Positions 47,265 through 59,903 of a stretch of 64,000 bases of DNA are shown here, piece after piece. The stretch covers positions 434,001 through 498,000 of the forward strand of contig CAMGYJ010000006.1 of NCBI GenBank assembly GCA_946122785.1, in the 5' to 3' direction. The notes under the pieces were generated by a model, which worked only from the letters and a program-made list of their open reading frames with translations, did not search any database and was not told the origin of the DNA. The position numbers and the translations under genes were made by a program. Each line of letters opens with the position of its first letter. Positions within the stretch are counted from its first letter, which is position 1. The DNA is from Linum tenue. Lineage: Eukaryota > Streptophyta > Magnoliopsida > Malpighiales > Linaceae.

Positions 47265-49666
47265 CTAAACAACAGAATCTTTGACCTTTGCTTCTGCCTT
47301 GGGTTCATTGCTCTTCACGAGGAAGTTCTCCTCTGGCAGCCTCTGCCAGAGGTAGTTAGCCCCATCGATCCACCGCGGGAGGACCAGGAACTTGTCCTTC
47401 TCCAGCGCCCAGCGGGACTTCTTGGTACCGGGATCCATGGCAACAACGTGGGTCACGGTGGGATCGACTTCTGTGGCGCAAGTAGCTCCCAGGTTCACGG
47501 CCATCTTCCAGAGGGGGTGGCTCTCGGCTGGAAACTTGGATGGGAAGACCCTGCTGAACACGATTCTGCAGCCCTTCAGCACGTCTTTACGAACAGTGTT
47601 CAGGACCTGTCTCACGTCCCTGCGACCAGTTTGGCCGGCCAATTCCTGCAAGGAGTCGAAGACAGTTTCTATCTGAGTGCACGAACTACAGTGACATGTA
47701 GTAAAAGGAGGAACGGTATAGGGAGCAACATACGTTGAAGAAGATATGGTGAACTCTCCTCAAGACGCTAAGAACAGCTGCAAGTGCTCCCTCAGGTTCA
47801 CTCTCGTCGCTTTTCAGCTGAGAGAGGGAATGACATCCGAAACCGAATTGCTGACAGCTCGAGGCGAAGAAATGGTATCTTTCCATCAGTATCAAGTTGT
47901 CTCTATGGCTTGGCCATACCTATATCACACAAAAAATCTTTGTCAGAATATGATTAAAGCGAACGGACTTCATTTGTTTCAGATAAACGTTCAAACTTGT
48001 GTTGACAACTTAAATAATAGTCTGAGGGCAGATGTACCCACATGTTCGGTATCATCGAGAATGAGGACTGCACTTTCATCTCCCAGCACCATATCGAGAC
48101 TCTTCTGATGTCTCTGAGCGCCATCGTTGCGAGAAATCACCTTGGCGTGGAAGTATTCATTTCTCGGGTCAAGCAGTTTGGCCATTTCCAGTGCATAAGC
48201 CTTGTCTCCCATGGTGTATATATACATCTCGAACATTTGACTAGCTTCCTTCAGAAAAGTGTGCACATAGGGCCTAAGCTTGGTCATCATGTTCATGAAG
48301 CTTAACCGAAATAGGCTTCCATTTTGACAGTCTGTGCATTAGACAAGATGAAATTACACAAAATCAATAAAATGCAACAGAGCTGGCTAACTAAAGAAGA
48401 TAGTGGAAATGGTTATATAATTCGAATCAATATATATTAGAGCTGACCTTGTATGGAGTCTATCTGATTATTTAGATAGTCTTCTTCTGGGACCATATGC
48501 TTAAGATGAGTAGAATTTAGCAATGTATGATCCAAATCAAGTACCAAATAAAGCTTCCGACGGCACAACACACTCTTAGTATCAGTATCTCGCCATCGAG
48601 CCACTTCCGCATTCCCGAACAAGATTTCCTGCAAGGTCAGATTTTATCCAGAATCATCACATCAAATAGAAAAGGGTATACGGGCAGACGGGCATATAAG
48701 GAAGTTGGACTCAATCTATATTTGTTCTCAATATGATTTGGAAAGAATATACATCAGCCATTTACAGAAATGCATACCTTGTGTATGTTTCCAAATGATA
48801 CCCCAGCAACCTCAACCTGTGCTCCACAACGTACGCACAATTTACCAAAAGACCCTGGATGTGCACATTCATTCTTGCTGACAGATGCACTGGATGATGT
48901 CTCTGCAAAATACAGGATCAAAAGGCAGAAACTGAGTTGCTGGACATTCTACACCGTTTAACAGTTGGCAGAAGCAAAACAGATGCGCGGAAAAGATAAC
49001 AATTAGGAACTAAGATAACTAGCATGGACATGTTGCGAGAGCAGTCATTAGATAAACGATGGTGAACAACAAGAATCAAGCACATGTAACACATGACATT
49101 GATACAAGACTTGTTAGAAGCCGGGAACCTAATATGAAGCTAGAAGTTTTACACTAAAACTGTACCCAAGTTCTGCTTTACGATAACATGGGAAGCTGAC
49201 CCCTCAAGACCATCTCCATTTTGCACTATCTCCGCCTCTGGTATCTTTGTCCTGCAGATCAATTGCTAAGTGATTTTCACTGGTATGATTCCAAAAAAAA
49301 AAAAATCCCAATTACTCAGAGGGAATCAAGTCACCCAACAACATATACAGCAAGACATGATTGTTGATCCTATTTAGTTCAAACAGAACAGACAATACGA
49401 AATAAGTGAAAGGAAAAAGGCAGATAGAACAGCAAATGGAACAAGAATACCTAACGTACTTCAGAGTAGTACCTCTTGCTTACAGGTTGATCATCATCTT
49501 CGAATTCTTCCTCGCTCGAGGAGGAGGATGAAGAACTAGAAGCAACCTCCCTTTTAGCTTCTCCGTCGTCTTCATTCTCAGATCCGGCATCCAGATGACC
49601 GTCAAGGAATTCAGCAAAATCATCACTGCCAGATGAGCTCACCGGAGAATCGGCCACGAGACTCAT
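47265..49666 (-). CDS. CPL4: RNA polymerase II C-terminal domain phosphatase-like 4 (FCP1 + BRCT)
   Basis: Nuclear phosphatase that removes phosphate from the Pol II CTD heptad repeats. Seven minus-strand exons: 49666-49473, 49251-49166, 48902-48778, 48628-48448, 48331-48042, 47919-47734 and 47645-47265. All introns are GT-AG and all phases agree, giving 480 aa (Arabidopsis CPL4 is about 440). The N-terminus MSLVADSPVSSSGSDDFAEF is followed by a Ser/Glu/Asp run. A Cys block CAHPGSFGKLCVRCG is next. The FCP1 domain (about 160-345) has the catalytic DLDHT (D166, D168, T170) and LILDDTEHVW (from about 285). The BRCT domain (about 377-456) starts LKGCRIVFSRVF and ends RWIDGANYLW. The start matches the known CPL4 N-terminus. 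TGCAG directly before this ATG looks like a 3' splice site, so a leader intron is possible. Confidence 0.95.
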
Positions 49667-50444
49667 CTGCACCACCAATTCAACACCATTCTCAAATTCA
49701 GAAGACACAAAATGGAAAGGAAATCCACCTCTTGCATTCCAACTACGATGTTGTAAACTGAATCCACACACAGCACATTCCAAACAATGCCACCGAGCGA
49801 GTTTCACCAAATACTCTTTAAGTTCAAAACCGTCACTACAGGACATTTCCAAAACAAGCTCCTAGATCACTAGTCGACATATCAGAGCCGCACCGCCGCG
49901 TAATTAGATCAAAATCGCCGTAAACTAGTAGTTCTAGTTCGCCTATAGCTTGGAAACGGAGAGGAACCGACCTGTGCGGAAGTGGCGCACCCTGGGCTAG
50001 ACTGAGATCGGAACCTCGGGACGTCGATTCACGTTTCAACCGCCGCCTGACGGATAAAAAAGGTAAGTTCGTTCTTTCTCTGCCTTCACGCCGGAGATAA
50101 GGAAAGTTCCAACAAGAACAGTAGTGTCAATCTATTGCACGCGGGCGCGCGTTTTTCTCTGAATGCTGATTCCGAATCGCGAAAGAGAAGACGGATAGGA
50201 AGCGCCGGCTGTCGGAATATTCCGTCTCCGTCGAGTGATAGAGTGGTTAATCGGCTGCGTTAGGGTTTGAATTGAATACGAGTGATTTGAGAGAACTGAG
50301 AAGCGCGAGAACGGACGACCGTCGCCGCGTCGGCGGGAGAAAGAGAAGAGGGAAAGAGAGAGCAGTTATTCGATCGATGGAGCAATTTTCTGTTATTAAT
50401 TAGTTAATAATAAAATAATAATCAGTAAATAAAAAGGAATCGGA
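49667..50444 (-). other. Leader region of CPL4
   Basis: An open frame in phase with CPL4 extends upstream to about 49852, but it lacks similarity to CPL4 proteins and is preferred as 5' UTR or a leader intron. A candidate donor, CACAG|GTCGGT, lies near 49972. The sequence up to about 50360 has moderate GC content and resembles a plant leader. Confidence 0.4.
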
Positions 50445-50520
50445 TGGGCTGATACGTGAGCTTGAAAGTGATATTGGGCCGTCTACACGAGAGTGGTCCA
50501 TGGGCCCTTATCGATGGGCT
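50445..50520. promoter_or_regulatory. Cluster of four TGGGCY site II elements, CPL4 promoter
   Basis: TGGGCT at 50445-50450, TGGGCC at 50475-50480, TGGGCC at 50501-50506 and TGGGCT at 50515-50520. They lie 0.8 kb above the CPL4 ATG and just above the presumed leader. Site II clusters mark promoters of growth-linked housekeeping genes in plants. Confidence 0.5.
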
Positions 50521-51491
50521 CGACCCAACACTTAAGCAAACAAAATGGATGGAGAAAAGGCATTGAAATTTAGTTTAATGATTTGGCAATTGCACCGGAT
50601 CAAATTGAGGTTTGGATCGCAACATTCCAAACCAAATATAATGGTGTTCACTCCTTGTAGCATGACTAATAAATAATGAAGAAATAGACCAAATAAATAT
50701 TTGATCGAATCAGACTGAACCAAATATATTGTTGATCTAATTTTTGATCCTAAAATTTCTTTCACTATTGAACCAAACTGCACAATTCTCATAAGTTTCG
50801 TTCGGTTTGGGCAGTTGCAAACCCCTAGTTACGATTGAATTTGCACCGGATCGATACAGTATGGCCACTGAAACATCTCCAAATGTAACCTGATGAACAC
50901 TATCAGAAAAATTCCTTTTCATTTCAAGTCCATTTCCCCACGTCTAGAATAAATTCAGAAAGCAAGCAGAAGGAAAGAAGGAAGACATTTTACTAGAACA
51001 CTAGTTATATATACAGACTATAACATATGTATATGTGTTTCTACAGGCAGAGAGGTTATTCAGAAAACAGAAATGACCTCAGGAGGCAAAATTGTAAGGG
51101 GCAGAAAGGAAGCCATTCCTTCCATACCCTCCTACCCCTAGAGTTTGAATGTCAAGGGTAAAAGAACCATGTACAAGTTGCCAACCCTTGCACTCCAAAA
51201 AGGATCAAGCTTCCTAACACCCTGCATTTCCATTCTTGAGGGTCTTAATGGGGATCACATTCTAGCAGAACAAAGCTGGAAAGTTTCGAGCCATCAGCAG
51301 AACTGATAACATTTCATGTGGCGAAACCCAGGATTTTAGATCTGCTAACGAAGTGTATGCTCATCGGCAGGCTTCAGCTGACTTCCATAAGGTCCCCCCA
51401 TCTATAGCCTGGTCGCTACTCGATATTGGATGGCTTTTGGGGTTTGGACTTTTGAGAATGGCAAAAGAGTTGATGGACTTTGAAGGTCTGG
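50521..51491. other. Intergenic DNA between formin 3' end and CPL4 promoter
   Basis: About 50552-50835 is AT-rich repeat-like sequence. Its right end (GTTTGCAACTGCCC-type, read inward, at about 50830) resembles hAT ends, but a left partner is not found. About 51000-51491 probably holds the formin 3' UTR. Confidence 0.45.
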
Positions 51492-54400
51492 TCATTTGAC
51501 ACTCCTGGCCTGGACTGCAGTTTGCAGCAACGAGTTGGTCTGGGATGGATCTACTGCTACTTGGTTCTTTTCGGACTCTGCTGCTTTCTTCATGTCAATT
51601 TCAAGCTGCTTGCAGTTCTCGTCATGAGCTTTGTTGAATAGTCTCACGAAGTTGACCAGAGTCGAACAAACTGCACTTATATGTGTTATTAGTCATTATA
51701 GTGGGAAGCAGATCAAGCCCAAAAGTTCTTACAGGTATATGAAGATTACAGATTTTAGAAAGTACCTTGTTCGAATGGGCAACGGGCTGGATCTTCTCCA
51801 AAGTAAAGAATCAATGCATCCACATTTCTTCCCTAATAACAAGATCCAAAGCATTCAGGTGGTCTTATACTATTAACATACAACAGTTCACTTGAAGGTG
51901 AAAATTGAGAGGATGACATACCACTCCAGAGTACAACGAAGCCAGTGACCTCACTTCAGCTTCAGCAAATCGGAGGAACTCTTTAAGCGTCTGAATAAGG
52001 AACGACTTGATTAGCCAAAGTGCATAAAAGAAGCCACTTCTAGTAGTACATCTTGTCGATGAACGTCTTTAGCCGAACAATGTTGCCTCTAAAATGACAT
52101 GCAGGCCTTACATCCGGCTCAAAGAAATTAACAAAACTCTGGAGGCAATAATGTGTTTACCTTACAAAAATTCTCAGAAACAAAACCATCATTCTCCGAG
52201 GAAGATAGCTCTTGCATGACCTTTTCAAGTCCTTTGCTTATCGCTTGCATTTCTTCTGCTAAGAACTTCAATTGTACCTACGTTTGGATACACACATTCA
52301 GCCACGAGATTGCGAATTCCCAAAATTTGCTTCCACAGTTATAAAGGCGAACCCATGGTACCTTGGACGCAGGTTCCAAACTGGGCAGGTCTTTGGAGAA
52401 GTCGAGAAGATCCGGTAACTTGTCAGCAAGAACCTGCCCCCATGGTAAGCACAGTGAATTTTAAGTTCTAGTGGAATCCTGACGCTGAGTAGCTTTTTAT
52501 TGGCAGTATATTCCCATGCAGCACCTCATTTTTTACCTTGCAAAGATAGTGCATGAGAGTCATTTTGTTGTTCCTTGCCCGGGTATCGGTCAGTTTAAGT
52601 AGGCTGTCCAACCTAAATCCAATAGCAGCACCTAAGAGAAAAGGAAAAACGGAATAGAACTGCTTCAGCAAAAAAATGTTATTGTAGAATGATCAAAAAA
52701 ATTCAACATGACCAAAGCAGGCTTACCCCTAGCAGTTCCTTGGTTCAAAGCATTACCCAATGAGAGAATAGTCTGCATGATTCTCTTTAATTTGGCAGAA
52801 TTCCTGATCTGATGAGGGCAAAATTCCATGTTAGAGTAAATAAGAAATGTTGAGGTTGACCTGAAATAAAAGTGTTCATCATCAAGAAGAGAGCAACGAC
52901 AGTAACTTGCCTGTTCTGCGGCAGAGTTCACTGTATTTAGGCTATTCCTGAGGTCAGAGACCTAGAATTCAAAAGGGGAAATGGGTGAATATAAAACACC
53001 TGAAGTCGCGAAAAGATGACTGAGAGAACTCTGTTCATTTTCCTCACCTGAGAACGGAACTGCATCTTAAAAGCAAAAACTCTGAGCTTAGCTTCTACTC
53101 TTGGAACTTTCATTAACTCTAAGAAGAACTGCAGAAAGAATCCACAAAAGATATCCATGATGAGAATCTGGGTATACATAAATCAGCTCACAGAAAAATA
53201 CAGCAAAATGTCCCCTTCTGAGATTTTAAACAGATGGACGAGAATAACACAGACCTGTTCACACTTTCCCAACTTTTCCTTGTCTCCAGTGTAGCCCTGA
53301 AAAAATGAAGAAATACATAGGATAATAAGTAAATACTGATGAGAATGCCTCTTGATGCTGCTAGTGGTTTAAGCATTTGAGGATGAATACATCCACATTC
53401 AATAATTATTCACCTTAAGGAGTTCCATTTCCTCTTTTGTTGGACAAAACTTGATCAGATTTTCTACTTGATCTACATCTAATGCGGAATCCTCCAGAGC
53501 TAAAACATAACCCTATCAGAACATAAAATGGGAGCGACGAGGAGGTTAGAGAATATCCTGATGCAGCATACGAATAGCTAAAACTAGAAAGATTTTCTGC
53601 CAAAAGCAAATAATATTGCTTTCCCCAAACTATAAGCAGGCTGAATCCTTCCAGAGCATGAGGCAAATATATGCTACGTAAGCTATCAAAAATTAAAGGC
53701 ATAAATGGAAATCAAAGGTGCATTTCAATAACATGTAATTACCGTCAATTCATTCAGTGGAACCTTAACCTTCGAAAGCATGATTTCACAGTTGTAGGCT
53801 CGTCTGTGGTCAATCTGTGGACAAAGAAAGAATCAGATATGTGAATCAACAAAACACAGCAACCCAGATAACCATTTCATTCATTCTGTACCCACTTCAT
53901 AAGCTACAGAGACCTTCAGCTGCCTGAGTGCATGAACGATAGAAATGCTTATTAATAGTAGAAATAACAAGCTCAAGATCCTCAACATTGTTTCACTCGG
54001 TAATTACGATAAATGCATCATAGGAAATTAGCAGCATCCAGATGTCAACTCCTCTGATGAAAAACAATTCCAAAGCCAATAAGAGACCAGATAGGTGAAA
54101 TACCAGCTGCACTATCTCAGTCTTAGGCCCACGAGAGCTACGTGCCATCGATTTCCCCCCTCGATCTGGATTTGGTGCTGCTGCAGCAAAAAGACTCTCA
54201 AGTTCTGACATATCAATCTCTGGAGCTCTTTGAGAATAATCAACAAAGAAAAATTAGACTTGAGATATATCGCGAGAAACTTACAACAAAGCATTCCTCC
54301 AAGTGATATTCTACACTTTTAAGTATAACAAACTTACTTGGAGGCTTCTCCTGATTTTTGTGCCTCAGCCCACAAGCTTCCTTGCACAGCTCTTGTTAAC

Positions 54401-57400
54401 TTCAACCAATGCAAAGGCTTCAACTTTTTCTGATTGTTCTTTATGGTGCGGGACAACCGTCCCTTTCCCCCCAGGCCAGCACTCATTGGCGGAGCAGGAG
54501 ATGGCGGCACAGTTGATGGAGGTCCAGACAAAGCATCGCCACCACTACCTGCTCTTGAAGTACCATTAGCCAAAGGCGGAGGAGGTGGCGGCGCCGGTGC
54601 AGATGGAGCAGTTGCAGAAGAACGAGGAGGGGGAGGAGGAGCAGGAGGTGCTAAAGAATGAGGAAGTGGTGGTGGCGGTGGTGCAGAAGAAGTATGTCTA
54701 GCAGCACCAGGAGGAGGAGGTGGTGGAGGAGGAGCATATTGGTGCCTGGAGGTGGGAGGAGGAGGTGGTGGCGGAGGAGGGGTAGATGAAGACACAGACG
54801 GTACAGGAGGAGGAGGAGGCGGTGGCGGAGGAGGCGGTGGAGCAGGGAGTGCAGAAGAAGGTAAAGGTCGTGGAGGTGATGCCGTTGAAGGACTTGTAGC
54901 TTTCTCTGGACACGGAGGAGGTGGTGGTGGAGGTTTAGCTTTAACAGAATTCTTCTCCAAAGCCGAAGTTGATGGAGGAGAAGGTGGTGGAGGAGGAGGT
55001 TTAGCTTTAACAACATTCTCTTCCAAAGCAGAAGTTGATGGAGGTGGTGGTGGTGGCGGTGGTGGTGGTGGAGCAGAAGGGAGTAGTGAAGTCAAGAGAG
55101 CCTTGGGAGGAGCAGTATGGTGGTTTGCTGATGACTGTGCACACAGAAGGAGCTTCTCAGCTGCAGAAGAGATGGCAGGTTGTAGTTGAGTACTTGATGA
55201 TGAATCAGAAGCACTTCTGGTCTCGGCGCTGCGAATGCCACTGCTGGTTGCTGGTTGAGACATCTGACTGGAAACATTATGTTCAGCTTCAACCGATCGA
55301 GTAGGTGAAACTGAATTTGGTGAGTTCAAATTGTCCAAATTTTGCGCTAGCGAGTTCTTCAGCATCCTTTTCAGTGAGATCTCGGCATTCTCAAGTGAGG
55401 CATTGTCACGTAACAAATCTTTAATGGTGAGATCCAAAGGAGTCGTCGGTGGTGCCTCTTTATCCGTCTCAAGATTTTGCTGCTCATCCGGGGAACTTTT
55501 TGTATGTGGAGATAACTCTGGCGAGACGAGACCTTCAGCATTTTCCCATGAGAGTAGTGAGTTCCTCGTCAACCGTTCTCTCTTCCTTCTGTCATGATGC
55601 ATTCCTGGACTGCTTTCCCGACTCTGAGGACTTTGTTCTGCACTGTGTCCCAAATCCATGTCATGCATTTGCTGGAGCATGTTAAATGCTACATCTGCAT
55701 GTGGTGATGACCAGTCAACACTGCTGAATATCTCATGAACTTTGGCAAAAGCTTCAACTGGAAGGCCATCCTTCTCCTCAAGGCCAGAGAAATCCATAGA
55801 GATAACAGAAGCATGGGCATCAACCTCTGAGAAAATAATCTTCAAGCAAAGGAAATGGTCTAGGTTACCACAGAGCTCATTACAGAAGAACTATCATTTC
55901 CATAGAATGAAGTATGACTGAAAAACTATTGTACCTCAGCTCTGAAGTCCTTTGGAAATAGATCTTTAGCATCCCACAATATGTCGATTTCATCACGGTT
56001 GAGTATCAAGATGTTTGACCTGATGAAAGCCGTATTAAAAACTACTCGAAACATCATTTCTTCGCTCTCCATTTCGTCACGTATGCTGACACACTCCATC
56101 ACAACATCACCTTGGATTGCGCAATGGATATCAATTTTAACTAGCTGACATTCTGCCTGCACTCAGACACAGTGATTCAACAAGTGATTTTTTTATAGAA
56201 GGTGAAGGAACTGCTCTGTTGCTTAAAAATGTGAATTTTCACAAAGAATTTGGAAACGATATTTCTATCCATGAGTACAGAATACTTTTCATATAATGCA
56301 CGAAGAGCTCACTAGTTGTTTGGCTGGGTGTATCTGAAAGGGTGATATTAGTAATAACAACAATTGAACAAACATGTCATTCTGGGTTAAAGTTGTTATA
56401 TTGCAGCGTATTTCGAATCATGCCTATAATCTTAAATGCATCAAAATATGTCATCTCAAATGCTTGGATGTACGAAATATATTAGAAAATGCATCTAGAG
56501 AAGCGGGTCCCACGTATATTTTCTTCACAAACAATGATTTAAAAAACACACTGAACCAAACAATGGTTTCACAAACACATCTCACATAGTAGCATGCAAA
56601 CTACATAGCATGCAATTTAGGTAAACAACATCCTGTTCCAAATACATCGAACCTAATACAGTCACTGTAATCCACCTTCTAAGCAAATTCTCCGTTGCCA
56701 GGGAAAGTTGCAGTTTCATCAATGTGATTCACAACAGTATCGTGAGCTAAAAAGCTTTACCTGCTTATAAGCCCGGAAAGTGTTGTTCTTCTTAGGAGTG
56801 GAGTACAAGAACTTAGGAGTTCTATCTGAAGCAAGAAAGGGATCCTGTCCATATATACGGAACACAGGACGACAACCACCCTCTCTATCAAAATTTGGGA
56901 TGAATCTCATGATGACACAGTCCAAGTTGAGAGCTCTATCCAATGGTGGCCACTCTGTAGCCACGTTTCTTCTTGAAACATACTGTAAATATCTCAGCTG
57001 AGAAGGAATAGGGTTTAGAGGACACAAGAACTGCAAAAGCTCACGGGGAGCTTGTCTATAGATCATGTCCAATGTCTTCTGCTCTCCACTGTATTGCTTT
57101 CTATATATCAACAGTGCTGCCAGCATAAAGGCGAGAATCGGCCAACCACCTCTTTCACAGTGCATCAGCAGCAAATTTTGCTGTCCGAGCGAAAGCCAAC
57201 TTTCCCCTGATCTCAAGAAATGGTGAACGACTTCCATTGTGAGCAAAGGGCAGCCTTCGTAGTGCCGAGGATACTCCATGATAGTCATGTCGTATTCAGA
57301 CAACACATCAGCAATCTGACTTTGTGTCTCTCCTTCACGGAAATTGAATGCTAGGTATGATGCATCAGGGAAGTGGTCTTTAAGCTGGCCAACTATTCCA

Positions 57401-57960
57401 CATATGTACCCTTTGTAGTCTTTGTCTTGCCATGAATCCATTGTAAAACAACAATCGAAGACTGTATTTGTTCATGAAACACATTACAGGTAACATATCA
57501 GAACAATATTTCATAACCAAGGCACACCGATTTGCAGAGAACATCACTTCAGAGAGATTATGCATAACTCCTCAAAGACCAGCTCTTTAGACAGTTGATT
57601 CCAGTTAATTACTTCATTCATGTAAAGTATAGGAAATGCATGGCAAATTCATGCAAAAGAAGATGGCTACTGCACAAGCTAGACAGCCAATGGTCCCTCT
57701 CAAGCTCCCTGGCAGCCAAACAAAAGAATCTAACTAGTTTTCCACCTCAAGCAACAAGGGAACACAACATTTTACCCTACCAAACCAAGAGTATTCCAAA
57801 AAGGTTCAAGCTTTTTGCATCAGTACATCCTACTAGCCAGCAGAAGGTTTAAAGAAAACGTATGAAATGAGGAAAAGAACAACGCACCGTAGACCCGCTC
57901 ACAGATCTCAAGCAAGCCCTCAGGCGGCTTCCTGTAGAACAGTTTGCGAAACAATGCCAT
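51492..57960 (-). CDS. Class II formin (PTEN-like, FH1 and FH2 domains)
   Basis: Actin nucleator of the plant class II formins. Seventeen minus-strand exons: 57960-57888, 57461-56761, 56156-55935, 55839-54338, 54227-54104, 53814-53743, 53512-53414, 53296-53255, 53128-53048, 52961-52911, 52808-52727, 52631-52537, 52433-52362, 52277-52161, 51990-51922, 51832-51766 and 51670-51492. Phases close to 1215 aa. The PTEN-like domain (about 1-200) has HCERGGWP at H125-C126 but lacks the arginine of HCxxGxxR, so it is probably catalytically dead and used for lipid binding, as in other class II formins. A C2-like region follows (about 200-335), then a variable linker. The FH1 is a long proline-rich region (about 590-795). 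FH2 begins LKPLHWLKLTRAVQGSLWAE (about 812 on) and keeps GNALNQGTARG and DTRARNNKMTLMHYLCK. One intron (52910-52809) has a GC donor. Resembles FH13/14/18/20; which one is undecided. Confidence 0.94.
54932..55063. repeat. 66-bp tandem duplication inside the FH1 coding region
   Basis: GGTTTAGCTTTAACA starts at 54932 and again at 54998 (plus-strand reading). It encodes two copies of a 22-residue unit, STSALE(E/K)N.VKAKPPPPPP, in the formin FH1. The frame is kept. Confidence 0.85.
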
Positions 57961-58736
57961 CTATCTCCCCCTTCTCCTCTCGTCCCTAAGCCCTCCTCAA
58001 AAAGCTTCTCCTTTTCTCTTCTGCTTCTTCAATTCATCCCCAAACCAAAACCCAAAAACTCATTCCAGCAACAGAACCCTATGCGGCAACTGAAAATTGC
58101 TATCCCGGCAAAGTGGTTGGTTGGTTTGTTGAATCAAAACCTTCTCTTTCACCTAAAGGGGGTTTCGAGGGAAGATTAACGAAAAGGGGGTTTGTACTTT
58201 GCTGCCTTCTGTTCTCAAGTATTACCCAAGAAATGATTAGGTTAACAGACAGTGTGGGAAAGGAGCGGATTTTTTTGGTTGGGGAAATTGATCGAATGAT
58301 TGGCGGGCAAAAGCTCTCACGGTCCCTTGTAAAGGCGATTGCTTTCCTTTCCTCTATCAGCTAGCTGCCTTGATTGAAGGCTGGCTCCTAGGGCGCAGGA
58401 GGTCTGAAATCGCCTCCCGCGGCTGGATTTCCGCCGACGTGGCGGCGTCGCCCTCCGCCAGGTGGAGCCAAGTTTTTGTCTTTTATATGTGGGTTTGACG
58501 TACGAGGAGTAAAAATGATTTGGACAGTCGGATTTGGATAGGCATTCGTGCTTTTGCCTTTGGCTTTTACCAAGAAGAATGGATTCGATAAAGAAGATAC
58601 TGAAATTAATAAACAATTACGAGTTCGGCTGTTTTGCTTTAAAAATAAGTTGCAAAAATAAGTTGCAAATTGAATTTGTATCCTAACTTTTCATATCAAC
58701 AATTAAACTTATCCTATAAATTTCGTAATATATGGC
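57961..58736. other. Formin promoter and leader region
   Basis: The first 120 bp or so, read on the minus strand, are purine-rich and likely 5' UTR. No TATA box is clear. No other gene is seen before the repeat at 58737. Confidence 0.5.
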
Positions 58737-59013
58737 GAGTTCTACCGTATCCAGAGTAAAATGCGGGGTACCGCATCTCTTGAGTATAAAAATGCTATTT
58801 AGAATTGAATTGACTGATCTTTCAGACATGATACTATATTCTAACCCTTAAATATCAAAATCTAGATCTTAATTCTCTAATTCTTATACGCCATGATTAA
58901 TTTAATTATAAACTATAATTGACGGTTATAATTCGACAAAAAATGAATGCACCATCTTAGAATTTATAGTTTATGATTTAGATAATTAGAATCTAGGGTT
59001 CACTCAACCGTCA
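58737..59013. repeat. Dispersed repeat, copy 1, upstream of FAD6
   Basis: Similar in the same orientation to 63564-63797: both begin GAGTTCTAC, share CGGGGTACCGCAT, and continue through ACATGATACTATA, TCTAACCCTTAA and a GGGTTCACTC end. Identity is roughly four in five by eye. Non-coding; family unknown. Confidence 0.75.
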
Positions 59014-59059
59014 TTTCAAACCATGCTTCTAGTTCTACCATTTAGGGCTTCTTTGGGAC

Positions 59060-59761
59060 TAGGGATGGCAACAAAACCCAAACCCACGGGTACCCACCCA
59101 ACCCAATGCGGTCAACGCGGGTAAAATCCGTGTTGACGGGTTTTGGGCCGGGTTTGGGTTTAAACCCGTTCACTATTCACCGGGTTGGGTTGGGTTTGGG
59201 TTTAGGTAAACCCGACCCGTGGGTACCCGCCCACTCATAAAATTAATTTTTTCGGTATATTTAATATTCTAAACAACTATTCTTATTTATGTTTGTGGAG
59301 ACATGTCTAATTTTTTCTTTTTAATTGTGTAGAATGAAGTTGATGTTATGGAGTGGAGACTAAAGAAACTTAATTGAAAGAAAGAAGCTTTCAATTAAAC
59401 ATGTTATTTATGGATAATTTGTGATTTGCTTCAATTTTCATGAGTTTTCTAGATTGGTGTTGAACAATTTGTATATTTAATTTGTGATTTGCTTGAATTT
59501 TCTAGAATGGTGTTTTATATATGGATAATTTATATTGAGAGATTGATATTTGACTTTAATTTTGATAAGAACTTGTAATTGTAAATTTTTTACGACAAAA
59601 CCCGTGGGTACCCATGAACCCGCGGATACCCAACGGGTTGGGTTGGGTTTGAGTTTTTCAAACCCGGTGCGTTTTACCCCGGGTTTTTTTCAAAGATAAA
59701 CCCATGGGTTTGGGTTTGGGTTTGGCAAAACCCGACCCAACCCGACCCATTGCCATCCCTA
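59060..59761. mobile_element. hAT-type non-autonomous element upstream of FAD6 (702 bp)
   Basis: A perfect 8-bp duplication, TTTGGGAC, flanks it (59052-59059 and 59762-59769). Inverted ends are TAGGGATGGCAA and TTGCCATCCCTA. Subterminal zones are dense in AACCCGACCC / GGGTTGGGTT and GGGTACCC motifs; the centre is AT-rich and non-coding. It ends 142 bp before the FAD6 TATA box. Confidence 0.93.
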
Positions 59762-59903
59762 TTTGGGACCATATCCCCCGGTGAAATCGTGCCTTTGGAT
59801 AGCGAGTTTAGACAGCCAGTTTTCAAGGGAAACGCCATCTGTCCAGGCGATTCTATCCACAAGAAAATTGGTGGCCGGTGAACGCCGAAGTACGCCACAG
59901 AAC

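Noticed and set aside
50552..50835. Another hAT element
   Set aside because: The right end resembles the family (AACCCCTA), but no matching left end or 8-bp duplication was found.
54434..55189. Glycine-rich plus-strand ORFs
   Set aside because: Antisense of the proline-rich FH1 of the formin; poly-Pro codons read as poly-Gly on the other strand.
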